Assembly: GCF_004217115.1 (NCBI RefSeq)
Contig: NZ_SHKN01000001.1
Span: 2,049,781 to 2,113,780 of the forward strand
Origin: Ancylomarina subtilis
GTDB taxonomy: Bacteria; Bacteroidota; Bacteroidia; Bacteroidales; Marinifilaceae
Length of the DNA: 64,000 bases
Direction of reading: 5' to 3'
The notes under the pieces were generated by a model, which was given only the letters and a program-made list of their open reading frames with translations, searched no databases and had not been told where the DNA came from. Position numbers and translations under genes: made by a program. Positions 1 through 9,405 of the stretch are shown one piece after another (the stretch's first letter is position 1; each line of letters starts with the position of its first letter).

Positions 1-255
1 GAATCAAACGATATTGATGGCATCAAAGAAGGAATTCACCTAATATACACCAACTTCAAAGATTTCATGACCCAACAAGGGGTGAAAGAGATTGAAGCAA
101 ATAATCTTGATTTCGATACAGATGTGCACGAGGCTATTACTAAAATCCCTGCTCCTAGTGAGGATTTAAAAGGTAAGGTTGTTGATTGTATTGAAAAAGG
201 ATATTTCCTTAACGATAAGGTGATACGCTTTTCGAAAGTAGTCGTTGGAGAATAA
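1..255 (+). CDS. grpE: GrpE nucleotide exchange factor, C-terminal part
   Basis: The reading frame is open from the first base of the window and ends at a TAA at 253-255, so only the last 84 residues are present. The fragment ends in a small beta-rich segment (GYFLNDKVIRFSKVVVG) typical of the C-terminal wing of GrpE, where the usual form is GY.l.drvlRpakV.V. GrpE releases ADP from DnaK. The next gene, dnaJ, starts 26 bases downstream on the same strand, which is the classic grpE-dnaJ order and supports the call. An internal ATG at 67 is not the start. Confidence 0.9.
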   Translation, partial: ESNDIDGIKEGIHLIYTNFKDFMTQQGVKEIEANNLDFDTDVHEAITKIPAPSEDLKGKVVDCIEKGYFLNDKVIRFSKVVVGE

Positions 256-281
256 TTTTAAACAAACAAATCTGAATTAAG

Positions 282-1430
282 ATGTCGAAAAGAGATTACT
301 ACGAAGTACTAGGTGTATCAAAAGATGCTACAGGTCCAGAGTTAAAGAAAGCTTACCGTAAAAAAGCAATACAATACCACCCAGATAAAAACCCTGATAA
401 TAAAGAAGCTGAAGAAAAATTTAAGGAAGCTGCTGAGGCTTATGAGGTTTTGAGTAATGATCAAAAACGACAACGTTACGATCAGTTTGGACACGCTGGT
501 ATGAGCGGTGCTGCTGGAGGTGGCTTCGGCGGTGGCGGCATGAATATGGAAGATATCTTTTCTCATTTTGGTGATATTTTCGGCGGCGGCTCTTTCTTTG
601 GTGGATTCGGTGGTGGCGGACGCAGCTCGCAACGAGTCAACCGTGGAAGCAACTTAAGAGTAAAAGTCAAACTAACTCTTCAAGAAATCGCTAACGGTGT
701 TGAAAAGAAAATCAAGGTTAAGAAACATGTTGAGTGTAAGGATTGTAACGGATCCGGAGCTGAAGGAGGTTCTTCACACTCTACTTGTACACAATGTAAT
801 GGTAGCGGACAAGTCACTCGTATTCAAAATACCATCTTGGGACAAATGCAAACCAGTGCGGTTTGTCCATCCTGTAATGGCGAAGGTAAAATCATTACGC
901 ACAAATGTAAATCATGTGCAGGTGAAGGAATCGTAAAGGACGACGAAGTAATCACAATTAATATCCCGGCAGGTGTTGCCGAAGGCATGCAACTATCCGT
1001 AAGTGGTCGTGGTAATGCTGCGCGTCGCGGGGGTGTGAATGGTGATTTGTTAATTCTGGTTCACGAAGAAGAACATCCGGAGCTTATCCGCGATGAAAAT
1101 GATCTGTTATATAACCTTTTCATCAGTGTTCCGGATTCAATTTTAGGAACAGCCGTTGAAATTCCAACGATAGAAAATAAAGTCAAAGTAAAAATTGATG
1201 GTGGCACACAACCTGGCAAAATTCTTCGCCTACGCGGAAAAGGTTTACCCGATATCAATGGTTACGGTCGTGGCGATTTATTGGTTAAAATAAATGTTTG
1301 GGTTCCTAACAAAGTAAGTAAAGACGAACAAAAGCTACTGGAAAAACTTCAAGCTTCAGAATCGTTCAAACCCAATCCAAGTTCACAAGAAAAAAGCTTC
1401 TTCAAAAAAGTGAGAAACTTCTTTGAATAG
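282..1430 (+). CDS. dnaJ: Chaperone DnaJ (Hsp40)
   Basis: Co-chaperone that delivers unfolded clients to DnaK and stimulates its ATPase. It has an N-terminal J domain with the HPD motif at residues 33-35, a Gly/Phe-rich linker (about 72-125), and four CxxCxGxG zinc-binding repeats ([32 protein letters not shown]). Two C-terminal substrate-binding domains follow. At 382 residues it has the normal type I DnaJ length. It lies 26 bp after grpE, so the two are probably co-transcribed, and a hairpin terminator follows it. The Gly-rich segment is locally GC-richer than the rest, as its codons require. Confidence 0.98.
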   Translation: MSKRDYYEVLGVSKDATGPELKKAYRKKAIQYHPDKNPDNKEAEEKFKEAAEAYEVLSNDQKRQRYDQFGHAGMSGAAGGGFGGGGMNMEDIFSHFGDIFGGGSFFGGFGGGGRSSQRVNRGSNLRVKVKLTLQEIANGVEKKIKVKKHVECKDCNGSGAEGGSSHSTCTQCNGSGQVTRIQNTILGQMQTSAVCPSCNGEGKIITHKCKSCAGEGIVKDDEVITINIPAGVAEGMQLSVSGRGNAARRGGVNGDLLILVHEEEHPELIRDENDLLYNLFISVPDSILGTAVEIPTIENKVKVKIDGGTQPGKILRLRGKGLPDINGYGRGDLLVKINVWVPNKVSKDEQKLLEKLQASESFKPNPSSQEKSFFKKVRNFFE

Positions 1431-1448
1431 ACAATATATCTAAGTGTG

Positions 1449-1480
1449 AATCCTCCAGAACAATCTGGGGGATTTTTTTT
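1449..1480 (+). terminator. Intrinsic terminator after dnaJ
   Basis: An 11-bp stem (1449-1459 with 1464-1474, one G-U pair) closes a 4-base loop and is followed by a T run to 1480. It ends the grpE-dnaJ transcript. Confidence 0.85.
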
Positions 1481-1635
1481 GTCTTGATTTTTAAAGACAT
1501 CATCCATTTCATTTGCCTTTATATCGATTTTCTAGTAAACAGTTGTAACTTTTCGGTATTTTGTACACTAATTAATAAACAGAGAAATAATTACTAACTA
1601 TCAATAATAAAAACCCCCATTAATTTATATTTAAC

Positions 1636-2571
1636 ATGGCGTTTTTCGAAGCAAAAAACATAATAAAACAGTATGCCGGACACACCGCTTTAAGTGGCGT
1701 GAGCATATCTGTTCCTGAAGGAAGCATCTTTGGCCTATTGGGCCCTAATGGTGCGGGTAAAACAACCCTCATTCGAATTATCAATCAAATTACGGGTCCT
1801 GATTCTGGCGAGGTTTTCTTTAATGGTGAGCCCCTAAAACCGGAGCATGTGCACCACATCGGTTATCTGCCCGAAGAACGTGGCTTATATAAAAAGATGA
1901 AAGTTGGCGAGCAATCTATCTATTTGGCTCAACTTAAAGGCATGAGCAAACAAGATGCCACAACCAAACTTCAGGCTTGGTTCAAAAAATTCGATATCCT
2001 CGAATGGTGGGACAAAAAAGTTGAAGAACTTTCTAAAGGGATGGCTCAAAAAATTCAGTTCATTACAACCATCCTTCACGAACCCAAACTATTAATTTTC
2101 GATGAGCCCTTTAGTGGTTTCGACCCCATCAATGCCAATCTTCTGAAAAAAGAAATTCTGGAACTTCGCGATAAGGGATGTACCATTATTTTTTCAACCC
2201 ATAATATGGGTTCAGTAGAAGAAATTTGCGACTATATTGCCTTAATCCATAAATCAGAAAAAATACTGGATGGATCATTTGAGGATATCAAAAAGCAATA
2301 CCGTACACACACCTACAACATTTCATTTAAGGGTGAACTCGAAGAATTAAAGACAAACCTAACGAGTGATATTGAGATTTTGGAACATCAATCAGGAAAA
2401 GAATTTCAATCCTTAAAATTGAAACTGAATAATGGAACAAGTTCGAATGATCTCCTTTCACAAATCCTCCCACATGTTGAGCTTGTTTCATTCAACGAAA
2501 TAATTCCAAGTATGAATGATATTTTTATTCGCGTTGTGAATGAAAAAAATCTGAGCCTCGACATGGAATAA
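1636..2571 (+). CDS. ABC transporter ATP-binding protein (NatA-like)
   Basis: Cytoplasmic ATPase of an ABC-2 type exporter. The Walker A motif GPNGAGKTT is at residues 36-44, the signature is LSKGM (a relaxed form of LSGGQ) and the Walker B is LLIFDEP followed by a D-loop (SGFDP). The last ~90 residues form the DUF4162-type C-terminal extension found in NatA-like proteins. It is followed after 68 bp by its membrane partner. The substrate cannot be read from sequence. NatA/NatB homologues are linked to Na+ export or drug and peptide efflux, but that is family knowledge only. Confidence 0.9.
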   Translation: MAFFEAKNIIKQYAGHTALSGVSISVPEGSIFGLLGPNGAGKTTLIRIINQITGPDSGEVFFNGEPLKPEHVHHIGYLPEERGLYKKMKVGEQSIYLAQLKGMSKQDATTKLQAWFKKFDILEWWDKKVEELSKGMAQKIQFITTILHEPKLLIFDEPFSGFDPINANLLKKEILELRDKGCTIIFSTHNMGSVEEICDYIALIHKSEKILDGSFEDIKKQYRTHTYNISFKGELEELKTNLTSDIEILEHQSGKEFQSLKLKLNNGTSSNDLLSQILPHVELVSFNEIIPSMNDIFIRVVNEKNLSLDME

Positions 2572-2639
2572 TTCCATTCCCTTATATAGATAAAATAATT
2601 CATTTCATTCCGATCATATCGGACATACAGATAAATACA

Positions 2640-3980
2640 ATGAACAAGATATTAATCATTATTCAACGTGAATATTTATCACGAGTTAAAAAGAAATCCT
2701 TCCTTCTACTAACCTTCCTTACGCCCATTTTAATTGCAGGTATTTATGCTTTCATGATCTGGATGATGATGAAGGACGATACCGAAAAAAGAACCATTGG
2801 TGTTATTAATGAATCAGAATTAGTCAACCCGGTGGAATCTAAAGATTACACCACTTTCGAATATCTAAACAATATAAGCTTCGAAGAAGCTAAAAAGATG
2901 CTCGATACGAAAGGATACTACGCGATTCTGAAGGTTCCGCAAGATGTTTTGGAGTCACAAACAGCAGAACTATTTTCATTCAAGCAAGTAACCATCGAGG
3001 TCAAATCCGAGGTTGGATCTCAGATTCGCAATCACATCGAAACAATAAAACGCTCGAAGATAATTGCCGAAGCGAATATGCCAGACTTGGAGCAAAAGTT
3101 AGCGGCAACGAAAACACCTATATCGGTAAAAACCATCAAATTTGGTGAAGATGGCGAGATAAAACAAAGCTCCACGGAAATTGCAATGGGACTTGGTTTT
3201 GCCATGAGCTTCATCATTTACATGTTTATTTTCATGTATGGCGTACAGGTGATGCGTGGTGTGATTGAAGAAAAAAGTAATCGTATTGTCGAGGTGATTA
3301 TCTCATCGGTAAAACCTTTTCAATTGATGATGGGAAAAATTGTGGGCGTTGCCATGGTTGGCTTAACTCAGTTCTTAATGTGGGTAATACTAACGGGAGC
3401 TATTATTACTATTGGTAGTGCTGTATTCCTACCTGGCATTGATGCTGCAAGCATTCAGCAAGCTTCTTCATTAAGTGAATTACCAGCTGCCGGACAAAGC
3501 ATCAATCAGGCGCAACTCAACATGATGCAAGATGTGCTTGGCACATTCGATTTTGGATATATCATGAGTATTCTTGGAGGTTTTATTTTCTTCTTTCTAG
3601 CTGGTTATTTATTGTACTCAGCCCTATTTGCTGCCATTGGTTCAGCAGTTGATAACGAAACAGAAACCCAACAATTTATGCTCCCTATAACATTACCACT
3701 GATCCTTGCTTTGTACATTGGTATGGCAGCTGCCAAAAATCCCGAAGGTGCAATTGCTTTCTGGGGATCTATCATTCCATTGACATCACCAATTGTCATG
3801 CTGGTACGTATTCCTTTTGGCGTTCCATTGTGGGAGTTGCTCTTATCAATGACTCTATTGGTTGCAAGCTTTATTTTTGTAACCTGGGTGGCTGCAAAAA
3901 TCTACCGCACCGGTATTCTTATGTATGGCAAAAAGGTTTCCTACAAAGAAATATGGAAATGGTTACGCTATCACAGATAA
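2640..3980 (+). CDS. ABC-2 type permease (NatB-like)
   Basis: Membrane half of the exporter whose ATPase is encoded just upstream. It has an N-terminal transmembrane helix (about residues 20-43), a large extracytoplasmic domain (about 45-175), and a block of helices from about 180 to 435. The motif VIEEKSNRIVEVIISSVKP is typical of the ABC-2/NatB family, where the equivalent reads EEKxxRxxEvllsSv. At 446 residues it is of normal length. A strong hairpin terminator lies about 95 bp downstream, so the pair forms a two-gene operon. Confidence 0.9.
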   Translation: MNKILIIIQREYLSRVKKKSFLLLTFLTPILIAGIYAFMIWMMMKDDTEKRTIGVINESELVNPVESKDYTTFEYLNNISFEEAKKMLDTKGYYAILKVPQDVLESQTAELFSFKQVTIEVKSEVGSQIRNHIETIKRSKIIAEANMPDLEQKLAATKTPISVKTIKFGEDGEIKQSSTEIAMGLGFAMSFIIYMFIFMYGVQVMRGVIEEKSNRIVEVIISSVKPFQLMMGKIVGVAMVGLTQFLMWVILTGAIITIGSAVFLPGIDAASIQQASSLSELPAAGQSINQAQLNMMQDVLGTFDFGYIMSILGGFIFFFLAGYLLYSALFAAIGSAVDNETETQQFMLPITLPLILALYIGMAAAKNPEGAIAFWGSIIPLTSPIVMLVRIPFGVPLWELLLSMTLLVASFIFVTWVAAKIYRTGILMYGKKVSYKEIWKWLRYHR

Positions 3981-4073
3981 TGTGTGATATGAGGATTTGC
4001 TGATGTGATGATTTAGAGTTTAAATACTTATCCAATTATCATCAATAAAATCTTCAACTCATAGATTTTAATC

Positions 4074-4102
4074 AATGCCTCGTTTTAAACGAGGCATTTT
4101 TT
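4074..4102 (+). terminator. Intrinsic terminator after the ABC exporter operon
   Basis: Perfect inverted repeat 4074-4085 / 4087-4098 (GC-rich core GCCTCG/CGAGGC) followed by T residues. It ends the transcript of the ABC-2 pair. Confidence 0.85.
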
Positions 4103-4125
4103 ATGAATCACTATTCAAAATTTGA

Positions 4126-4133
4126 TATTTTTG
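4126..4133 (+). promoter_or_regulatory. Bacteroidota -7 box before the radical SAM gene
   Basis: TATTTTTG fits the Bacteroidota -7 consensus TAnnTTTG. It ends 4 bases before the ATG at 4138, so a transcript starting a few bases downstream would be leaderless or nearly so. No convincing -33 TTTG is visible at the right distance, which lowers confidence. Confidence 0.4.
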
Positions 4134-4137
4134 CAAG

Positions 4138-5016
4138 ATGATTAACTATGATGAACCCTTATTTCGCCCACCAAGTGAGGCATATTCACTAATACTACAA
4201 GTCAGTCTGGGCTGTGCCTGGAACAAATGTGCTTTTTGTGAAATGTACAGTAGCAAACAATTTCGGGTTCGACCTGAAACGGACGTATTTACCGAGATTG
4301 AATCGCTTTCACCATACTCCGATCAGATTCGAAAAGTCTTTTTAGCCGATGGAAATGCCATGGTTTTATCCTTCGATAAATTAAGTCGTTTGTTAGATAA
4401 ACTAAATGCTTGCTTTCCAAAACTCAATCGGGTTTCTGCTTATGCCTTGCCTCGTGATATTGAATCAAAAACAGATGAAGAATTGCAAATTCTAGCCTCC
4501 AAAGGTTTAAAATTACTTTATGTCGGCATTGAATCCGGCGACGATGAATTACTTCAAGTCATCAACAAGGGAGAAAGTTTTAAGAGTACAAGCCAAGCTT
4601 TACAAAAAGCGAGACAGGCAGGTATCAAGTTATCAGTTATGATATTAAATGGCTTGGGAGGGCAAAAATTCTCAGAACAACATGCGATCAACTCAGCCAA
4701 ACTAGTCAATGAAATTCAACCTGAATTTTTATCAACATTAGTTTTAAGCTATCCCCACGGCGAAGAGCATTTCAAACAAAAATTCAACGATGAATTTATT
4801 CCTCTAAACACGATTGAGTTGATTGCCGAAATGAAAGTGTTTATAGAAACACTGAGTCTCGAAAACACCGTCTTTCGTAGCGATCATGCCTCGAATTATC
4901 TCATTCTAAAAGGTAACCTTAGCAGAGATAAAGATGAGCTCTTAAATCGGATAAACGGCGTACTAAATGATCCAAACAACGCAAAACTAAGACCCGAATG
5001 GATGCGTGGATTGTAA
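4138..5016 (+). CDS. Radical SAM protein with CX4CX2C cluster motif
   Basis: A radical S-adenosylmethionine enzyme of 292 residues. The cluster-binding cysteines are C26, C31 and C34 in the segment SLGCAWNKCAFCEMY. The spacing is CX4CX2C, not the canonical CX3CX2C, as seen in one uncharacterised radical SAM subgroup (from memory). A GVESGDDELL-like segment (here GIESGDDELL) is the SAM/ribose-binding region of Elp3/COG1032-like radical SAM domains. No B12 domain or extra cluster motif is visible. The gene stands alone between two terminators, so context does not reveal the substrate. The function is unknown. Confidence 0.85.
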   Translation: MINYDEPLFRPPSEAYSLILQVSLGCAWNKCAFCEMYSSKQFRVRPETDVFTEIESLSPYSDQIRKVFLADGNAMVLSFDKLSRLLDKLNACFPKLNRVSAYALPRDIESKTDEELQILASKGLKLLYVGIESGDDELLQVINKGESFKSTSQALQKARQAGIKLSVMILNGLGGQKFSEQHAINSAKLVNEIQPEFLSTLVLSYPHGEEHFKQKFNDEFIPLNTIELIAEMKVFIETLSLENTVFRSDHASNYLILKGNLSRDKDELLNRINGVLNDPNNAKLRPEWMRGL

Positions 5017-5032
5017 CCTGAAGCAAAGACAC

Positions 5033-5071
5033 AAAAAAAGCGATCAACTTATCAGTCGATCGCTTTTTTTT
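5033..5071. terminator. Bidirectional terminator between the radical SAM gene and cdsA
   Basis: The stem AAAGCGATC/GATCGCTTT has an A run on its left and a T run on its right, so it can end transcripts from both strands. It separates two convergent genes. Confidence 0.85.
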
Positions 5072-5092
5072 ATATTTGATAATAAATCCAGT

Positions 5093-5926
5093 TTACTTAC
5101 TGAATTCCTTTATAATTTCTAAGAAAACGAAAACTACTGGTGCCACTAACAAAATCGCATCAAAACGATCGAGAATCCCACCATGCCCAGGTAAAATTGT
5201 TCCCGAATCCTTAACATTGATACTCCTCTTAAACAGAGATTCTACCAAATCGCCTAAACCACCTATAACAGCAACGATAAGACCTACTGACAACCATATC
5301 AATAAGCTTAACTCCTGACTGAAATACGAGCAAGCCCAGGCTGCTAATAAAGTGGCAATACCACCACCAATACTTCCTTCCCAGGATTTTTTAGGAGAGA
5401 TTCGTTCAAACAATCTGTGTTTCCCAAAATTAACACCAACCAAATAGGCACCCGTGTCATTGATCCAAATCATAACAAACAAACCCATTATAATATCAGG
5501 TCTGAATTGTTCAGCACCATTCTGAAAAGCAAGATAAATAAGCAATGCAAAAGGTAATGCCACGTATATAACGCCTAATAAAGTGTATGCTATATTTGCA
5601 AAAGGATTTTCCTTTTTACGATACAATTCAATAATAAAACTTAGGAATGTGAGGAGAATCAACAACTGGAACAGAACTGTTTTCCCACAATAAATATGCG
5701 ACGCTACTGCACCAAACAATAATACAACGGCTATCAAACCTGTAACTAACTGAGGAGACGCATTGGCTTTTTTTACCAAACCATAAAATTCATAATTTGC
5801 TAAAAGAGCTATGCCCAAAAAGGTAGCAATTAAACCAATAGGATGAACGTATATCCCCACGATCAATACGATTACAAATAATACTGCTGTAAATACTCTT
5901 TTAAAAAAATCCCCCACAAGAATCAT
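5093..5926 (-). CDS. cdsA: Phosphatidate cytidylyltransferase
   Basis: Integral membrane enzyme that makes CDP-diacylglycerol from phosphatidate and CTP, the branch point of phospholipid synthesis. Hydrophobic helices fill residues 1-235. The C-terminal signature SIGGGIATLLAAW...GDLVESLFKR...KDSGTILPGHGGILDRFDAIL is diagnostic (S...GDL.ES..KR...KD...PGHGG.lDR.Ds). I chose the ATG at 5926 (277 residues). The longer frame to 5998 would begin inside the ftsH terminator hairpin and adds 24 residues with no family counterpart. pssA, a user of CDP-diacylglycerol, is at 23438. Confidence 0.95.
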   Translation of the reverse strand: MILVGDFFKRVFTAVLFVIVLIVGIYVHPIGLIATFLGIALLANYEFYGLVKKANASPQLVTGLIAVVLLFGAVASHIYCGKTVLFQLLILLTFLSFIIELYRKKENPFANIAYTLLGVIYVALPFALLIYLAFQNGAEQFRPDIIMGLFVMIWINDTGAYLVGVNFGKHRLFERISPKKSWEGSIGGGIATLLAAWACSYFSQELSLLIWLSVGLIVAVIGGLGDLVESLFKRSINVKDSGTILPGHGGILDRFDAILLVAPVVFVFLEIIKEFSK

Positions 5927-5964
5927 ATTAGTGCAACACAAAAAATTAAGTCGCCAATTTAAAC

Positions 5965-6005
5965 AAAAAAGAGCTAAGTTGTCAACTCTCATTGACACCT
6001 TAGCT
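5965..6005 (-). terminator. Intrinsic terminator after ftsH
   Basis: A 14-bp inverted repeat (5972-5985 / 5992-6005, one mismatch) is followed on the minus strand by a T run (A run at 5965-5970). It ends the rsfS-ftsH transcript and helps place the cdsA start further downstream. Confidence 0.9.
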
Positions 6006-6029
6006 TTAAAAAATATCTTATATCAGAAA

Positions 6030-8078
6030 TTATACAGCCGTAGAGTTGTTCTCTTCTTCTGATGTTTCTTCGTTCTTTGTTTCTTCAGTTAGAAGTAACT
6101 TAGCCTCTCCAACTTGATTTAATCCAAACTTTCTTTTTCCAAAAATAGCTTCCAAATCTTCACTAAAGATCACTTCACGTTCCAATAACAACTGGCTCAA
6201 TTTTTCATGACCTTCCCTGTTATCCATAAGAACTTGCTTGGCTCTCTTATAAGAATTTTCAATCAACAATTTAACTTCTGAATCAATAAGCTCAGCCGTT
6301 TTCTCGCTATAAGGCTTAGAGAATCCGTAATCAGCCTGTCCGGTTGAATCATAATAACTAACATTACCAACTTTCTCACTCATACCAAATATAGACACCA
6401 TAGCTGTTGCCTGTTTGGTTACTTTCTCCAAGTCGTTTTGAGCCCCAGTTGATATTTTCCCGAAAGTTAATTCCTCAGCAGCACGACCTCCAAGAGCAGA
6501 ACACATTTCATCAAGCAACTGTTCTTTTGTGGTAATACTTCTTTCCTCGGGTAAATACCAGGCAGCTCCAAGCGCTTTACCACGCGGAACTATAGTTACT
6601 TTAACCAATGGATGAGCATATTCCAATAACCAGGAAATAGTCGCATGACCCGCTTCATGATAAGCAATGGTCTTCTTCTCATTTACTGATATAATTTTAT
6701 TCTTTTTTTCTAAACCTCCAATAATACGGTCAACCGCATCAAGGAAATCTTGCTTTTCAATCACATTCTTTTTCTTACGAGCCGCAATCAAGGCCGATTC
6801 ATTACAAACATTGGCAATATCAGCTCCAGAGAAACCTGGTGTTTGTTTGGCCAAAAAATCACTCTTTACCGAATCATCCAATTTCAATGGTCTCAAGTGA
6901 ACATTGAAAATTTCTTCACGCTCATTTAAGTCTGGCAATTCAACATGAATTTGACGATCGAATCGACCGGCACGCATCAATGCTCTGTCCAAAATATCAG
7001 CGCGGTTGGTTGCCGCAAGAATAATCACACCCGAGTTGGTATCAAAACCATCCATCTCAGTCAATAGTTGATTCAAAGTATTCTCGCGCTCATCGTTAGC
7101 ACCCATATTAGGGTTCTTACCTCTGGCACGACCAATGGCATCAATCTCATCAATAAAAATGATACAAGGTGATTTCTCTTTAGCTTGTTTAAACAGGTCT
7201 CGCACACGACTGGCACCAACACCAACAAACATCTCAACAAAATCAGAACCTGACATACTAAAGAAAGGGACATGAGCTTCACCAGCTACAGCTTTTGCTA
7301 AAAGAGTTTTACCTGTTCCCGGAGGGCCTACAAGTAGAGCTCCTTTGGGGATTTTCCCACCTAATTGGGTGTACTTTTCAGGATATTTTAGAAATTCCAC
7401 AATCTCTTCAACCTCTTGTTTAGCCTCTGCCAAACCAGCAACATCCTTAAAGTTTGTTTTAATATCTGATTCCTTATCGAAAACCTTAGCTTTTGATTTA
7501 CCAACATTAAAAATATTGCCACCACCAGCACCACCGCCAGCGCCTTTACTCATTCTCTTAAATACAAAGAACCAGATCGCAAGAATAATCAAAATTGGAA
7601 AAATAAATCCCAGAATATCACCAAAGTAATCCTTATGATCGACATACTTTACAGCTACACGATCAGCTTCAGGCATTGATTCTTGAGCCTTTTCAAGATT
7701 TTTCTCAAAATTCTCAATCGATCCAATGGTGAAGAAATAGTGTGGTCCTGCCTTTGACGGCGAATCAAATGAATTTGAGAATAGATCAGGATATTTATCC
7801 AAATTCGCATCCTTGATATAAACATTTACATTACCCAGGTTACGAACAATCTCAATTTTTTCAACATCATGATTGCGCAACATCTCAACTTTCACCTTAT
7901 GCCAACTTGTTTCCTTTGGATTTTGTTGGTAGGTAAAATATTGAATGGCTAAAAAAGTAAGAGCTATTATTCCATAAATCCAATAAGCATTAAACTTAGG
8001 TGGTTTCATCATATTAGCAGGTCCTTTTCCTTTTTTATTAGGAGGTGGAGGTGTATTAGGCATCTTCTTATTTGTCAT
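6030..8078 (-). CDS. ftsH: ATP-dependent zinc metalloprotease FtsH
   Basis: Membrane-anchored AAA+ protease that degrades misfolded membrane proteins and regulators. A Pro/Lys-rich N-terminus precedes transmembrane helix 1 (about 31-50). A periplasmic domain (52-150) and helix 2 (about 154-174) follow. The AAA module carries Walker A GPPGTGKT (251-258), Walker B IIFIDEID (306-313) and the second-region-of-homology Arg residues ([10 protein letters not shown]). The zinc protease motif is HEAGH (474-478). At 682 residues it has the normal length, and the Glu-rich tail after residue 655 is typical of Bacteroidota. rsfS ends 30 bp upstream, so the two are likely co-transcribed. Confidence 0.98.
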   Translation of the reverse strand: MTNKKMPNTPPPPNKKGKGPANMMKPPKFNAYWIYGIIALTFLAIQYFTYQQNPKETSWHKVKVEMLRNHDVEKIEIVRNLGNVNVYIKDANLDKYPDLFSNSFDSPSKAGPHYFFTIGSIENFEKNLEKAQESMPEADRVAVKYVDHKDYFGDILGFIFPILIILAIWFFVFKRMSKGAGGGAGGGNIFNVGKSKAKVFDKESDIKTNFKDVAGLAEAKQEVEEIVEFLKYPEKYTQLGGKIPKGALLVGPPGTGKTLLAKAVAGEAHVPFFSMSGSDFVEMFVGVGASRVRDLFKQAKEKSPCIIFIDEIDAIGRARGKNPNMGANDERENTLNQLLTEMDGFDTNSGVIILAATNRADILDRALMRAGRFDRQIHVELPDLNEREEIFNVHLRPLKLDDSVKSDFLAKQTPGFSGADIANVCNESALIAARKKKNVIEKQDFLDAVDRIIGGLEKKNKIISVNEKKTIAYHEAGHATISWLLEYAHPLVKVTIVPRGKALGAAWYLPEERSITTKEQLLDEMCSALGGRAAEELTFGKISTGAQNDLEKVTKQATAMVSIFGMSEKVGNVSYYDSTGQADYGFSKPYSEKTAELIDSEVKLLIENSYKRAKQVLMDNREGHEKLSQLLLEREVIFSEDLEAIFGKRKFGLNQVGEAKLLLTEETKNEETSEEENNSTAV

Positions 8079-8108
8079 TATATTATTGTATAATTCTATT
8101 TGTAATAA

Positions 8109-8483
8109 TTAAAGAACATCTGATATGTGGTTGATTTTAGCATCAGCCCAAAGTTGTTCCAATTGATAAAAATCGCGATATTCTTTTTGAAAAACGTGAA
8201 CAACGACATCGGCATAATCCAGAAGCACCCATTGCGCATTCCGAAGCCCCTCTTTCCGCCACACTTTTTCATTTAATGCTTCCAATGTTTCATCTTGAAC
8301 ATGATCGGCAAGCGAAGAAACATGTGTATTTGAAGTTCCATTACAAATAACAAAATATTTACATACCGCACCACTTACATTTCTTAAATCAACACTTACA
8401 ATATCTACAGCTTTTAAATCTTTTAATGCTTCAATAATCGTATCGACTAATTTTTCAGGTGAATGTTCTCTTTTTTTAGTCAT
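8109..8483 (-). CDS. rsfS: Ribosomal silencing factor RsfS
   Basis: Small protein (124 residues) of the Iojap/RsfS family. It binds ribosomal protein uL14 and blocks subunit joining when nutrients are short. The family signature is visible around VDLRNVSGAVCKYFVICNGTSNTHVSSLAD and in the C-terminal segment WVLLDYADVVVHVF...YRDFYQLEQLW. It is the first gene of the rsfS-ftsH unit and is divergent from birA. A TATCTTTG promoter box lies about 20 bases upstream of its ATG. Confidence 0.95.
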   Translation of the reverse strand: MTKKREHSPEKLVDTIIEALKDLKAVDIVSVDLRNVSGAVCKYFVICNGTSNTHVSSLADHVQDETLEALNEKVWRKEGLRNAQWVLLDYADVVVHVFQKEYRDFYQLEQLWADAKINHISDVL

Positions 8484-8501
8484 ATATTAATTTTAATCTT
8501 A

Positions 8502-8509
8502 CAAAGATA
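8502..8509 (-). promoter_or_regulatory. -7 promoter box for rsfS-ftsH
   Basis: Minus-strand TATCTTTG fits TAnnTTTG and lies 19-26 bases upstream of the rsfS ATG, giving a very short leader. No matching -33 TTTG is seen at 17-23 bases. Confidence 0.5.
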
Positions 8510-8605
8510 ATTTTTTTTTAAGTCTATTATAATAAAGCAAACTATAGATTTAGCCAGATCTGATAAAAACAGAGTTTGAAGTCTTAGAAATTGAAATCTT
8601 CATCC

Positions 8606-8613
8606 TAATTTTG
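8606..8613 (+). promoter_or_regulatory. -7 promoter box for birA
   Basis: TAATTTTG fits TAnnTTTG and lies 27 bases upstream of the birA ATG. No good -33 element is seen at the preferred distance. Confidence 0.45.
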
Positions 8614-8639
8614 TATCCAAATCATATTTAAATCAAATT

Positions 8640-9389
8640 ATGCCAAATTTATTTCACCCAGATCGAATAATTAGAGTCAATCAACTTGATTCAACCAATT
8701 CGCATGCTCTCCATCTGTTAAAAAACAACAATACGTCAGGTGGCACTGTCGTTATGGCATTAAATCAGACAGAAGGCCGCGGACAGCAAACAAATACCTG
8801 GGAAAGTGAAAGCGGCAAAAACCTTACCATTAGTCTCATTCTTCGTCCCGACTTCATTCTGGCTCAGGATCAATTTCAGGTTTCCATGATTATTTCGCTA
8901 GGGGTTTCAGATTACCTAAGAGCTTATACAGAGAATGTTAGTGTCAAATGGCCAAACGATATCTATATTGGAGATAAAAAGATTGCAGGTATTCTCATCG
9001 AGCAAGCAATTATGGGTGCTTACCTGTCACATTCGGTATGTGGCATCGGCTTAAATATCAATCAAAGTAAATTTATTTCCGATGCTCCCAATCCCATCTC
9101 TCTAAATATACTGACTAAAAAAGAATATAATCTGGAAGATGAATTGCTAAAACTTTTGGCAGCTATTGAAAAACGCTACTTTCAATTATTCAATGATGGG
9201 GGCGAAATTATTGAGCAGGATTATCTAAAGTCCTTGTATTGGATTAATGAAGTACATTCTTTCAAAGATGAAGAAGGAACGTTTTCAGGAAAAATTATCG
9301 GCATCACAGAATTTGGACAACTGCAAATTGAAGATGAACAGAAGAAAATTAGAACTTATAATTTTAAAGAGGTGAGCTTTTTAAGATAG
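8640..9389 (+). CDS. birA: Biotin--[acetyl-CoA-carboxylase] ligase
   Basis: Attaches biotin to the biotin carboxyl carrier protein through biotinyl-AMP. The class II aaRS/BPL fold is recognised by GRGQQTNTW (residues 48-56, the biotin/ATP loop, usually GRGRxGRxW), by SVKWPNDIYIGDKKIAGIL and by GIGLNIN. At 249 residues it has only the catalytic and C-terminal domains. There is no N-terminal HTH, so it is a monofunctional (group I) ligase that should not act as a repressor. It is divergent from rsfS and convergent with the TonB receptor gene, whose stop is only 16 bp away. Confidence 0.93.
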   Translation: MPNLFHPDRIIRVNQLDSTNSHALHLLKNNNTSGGTVVMALNQTEGRGQQTNTWESESGKNLTISLILRPDFILAQDQFQVSMIISLGVSDYLRAYTENVSVKWPNDIYIGDKKIAGILIEQAIMGAYLSHSVCGIGLNINQSKFISDAPNPISLNILTKKEYNLEDELLKLLAAIEKRYFQLFNDGGEIIEQDYLKSLYWINEVHSFKDEEGTFSGKIIGITEFGQLQIEDEQKKIRTYNFKEVSFLR

Positions 9390-9405
9390 CCCACCCCTCT
9401 ACTGA

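Noticed and set aside
342-632. 96-codon minus-strand ORF inside dnaJ
   Set aside because: Shadow of the Gly/Phe-rich region; opposite strand to a clearly conserved gene.
5927-5998. Upstream extension of cdsA (24 residues)
   Set aside because: Would begin inside the ftsH terminator hairpin and adds non-conserved residues; the ATG at 5926 is preferred.
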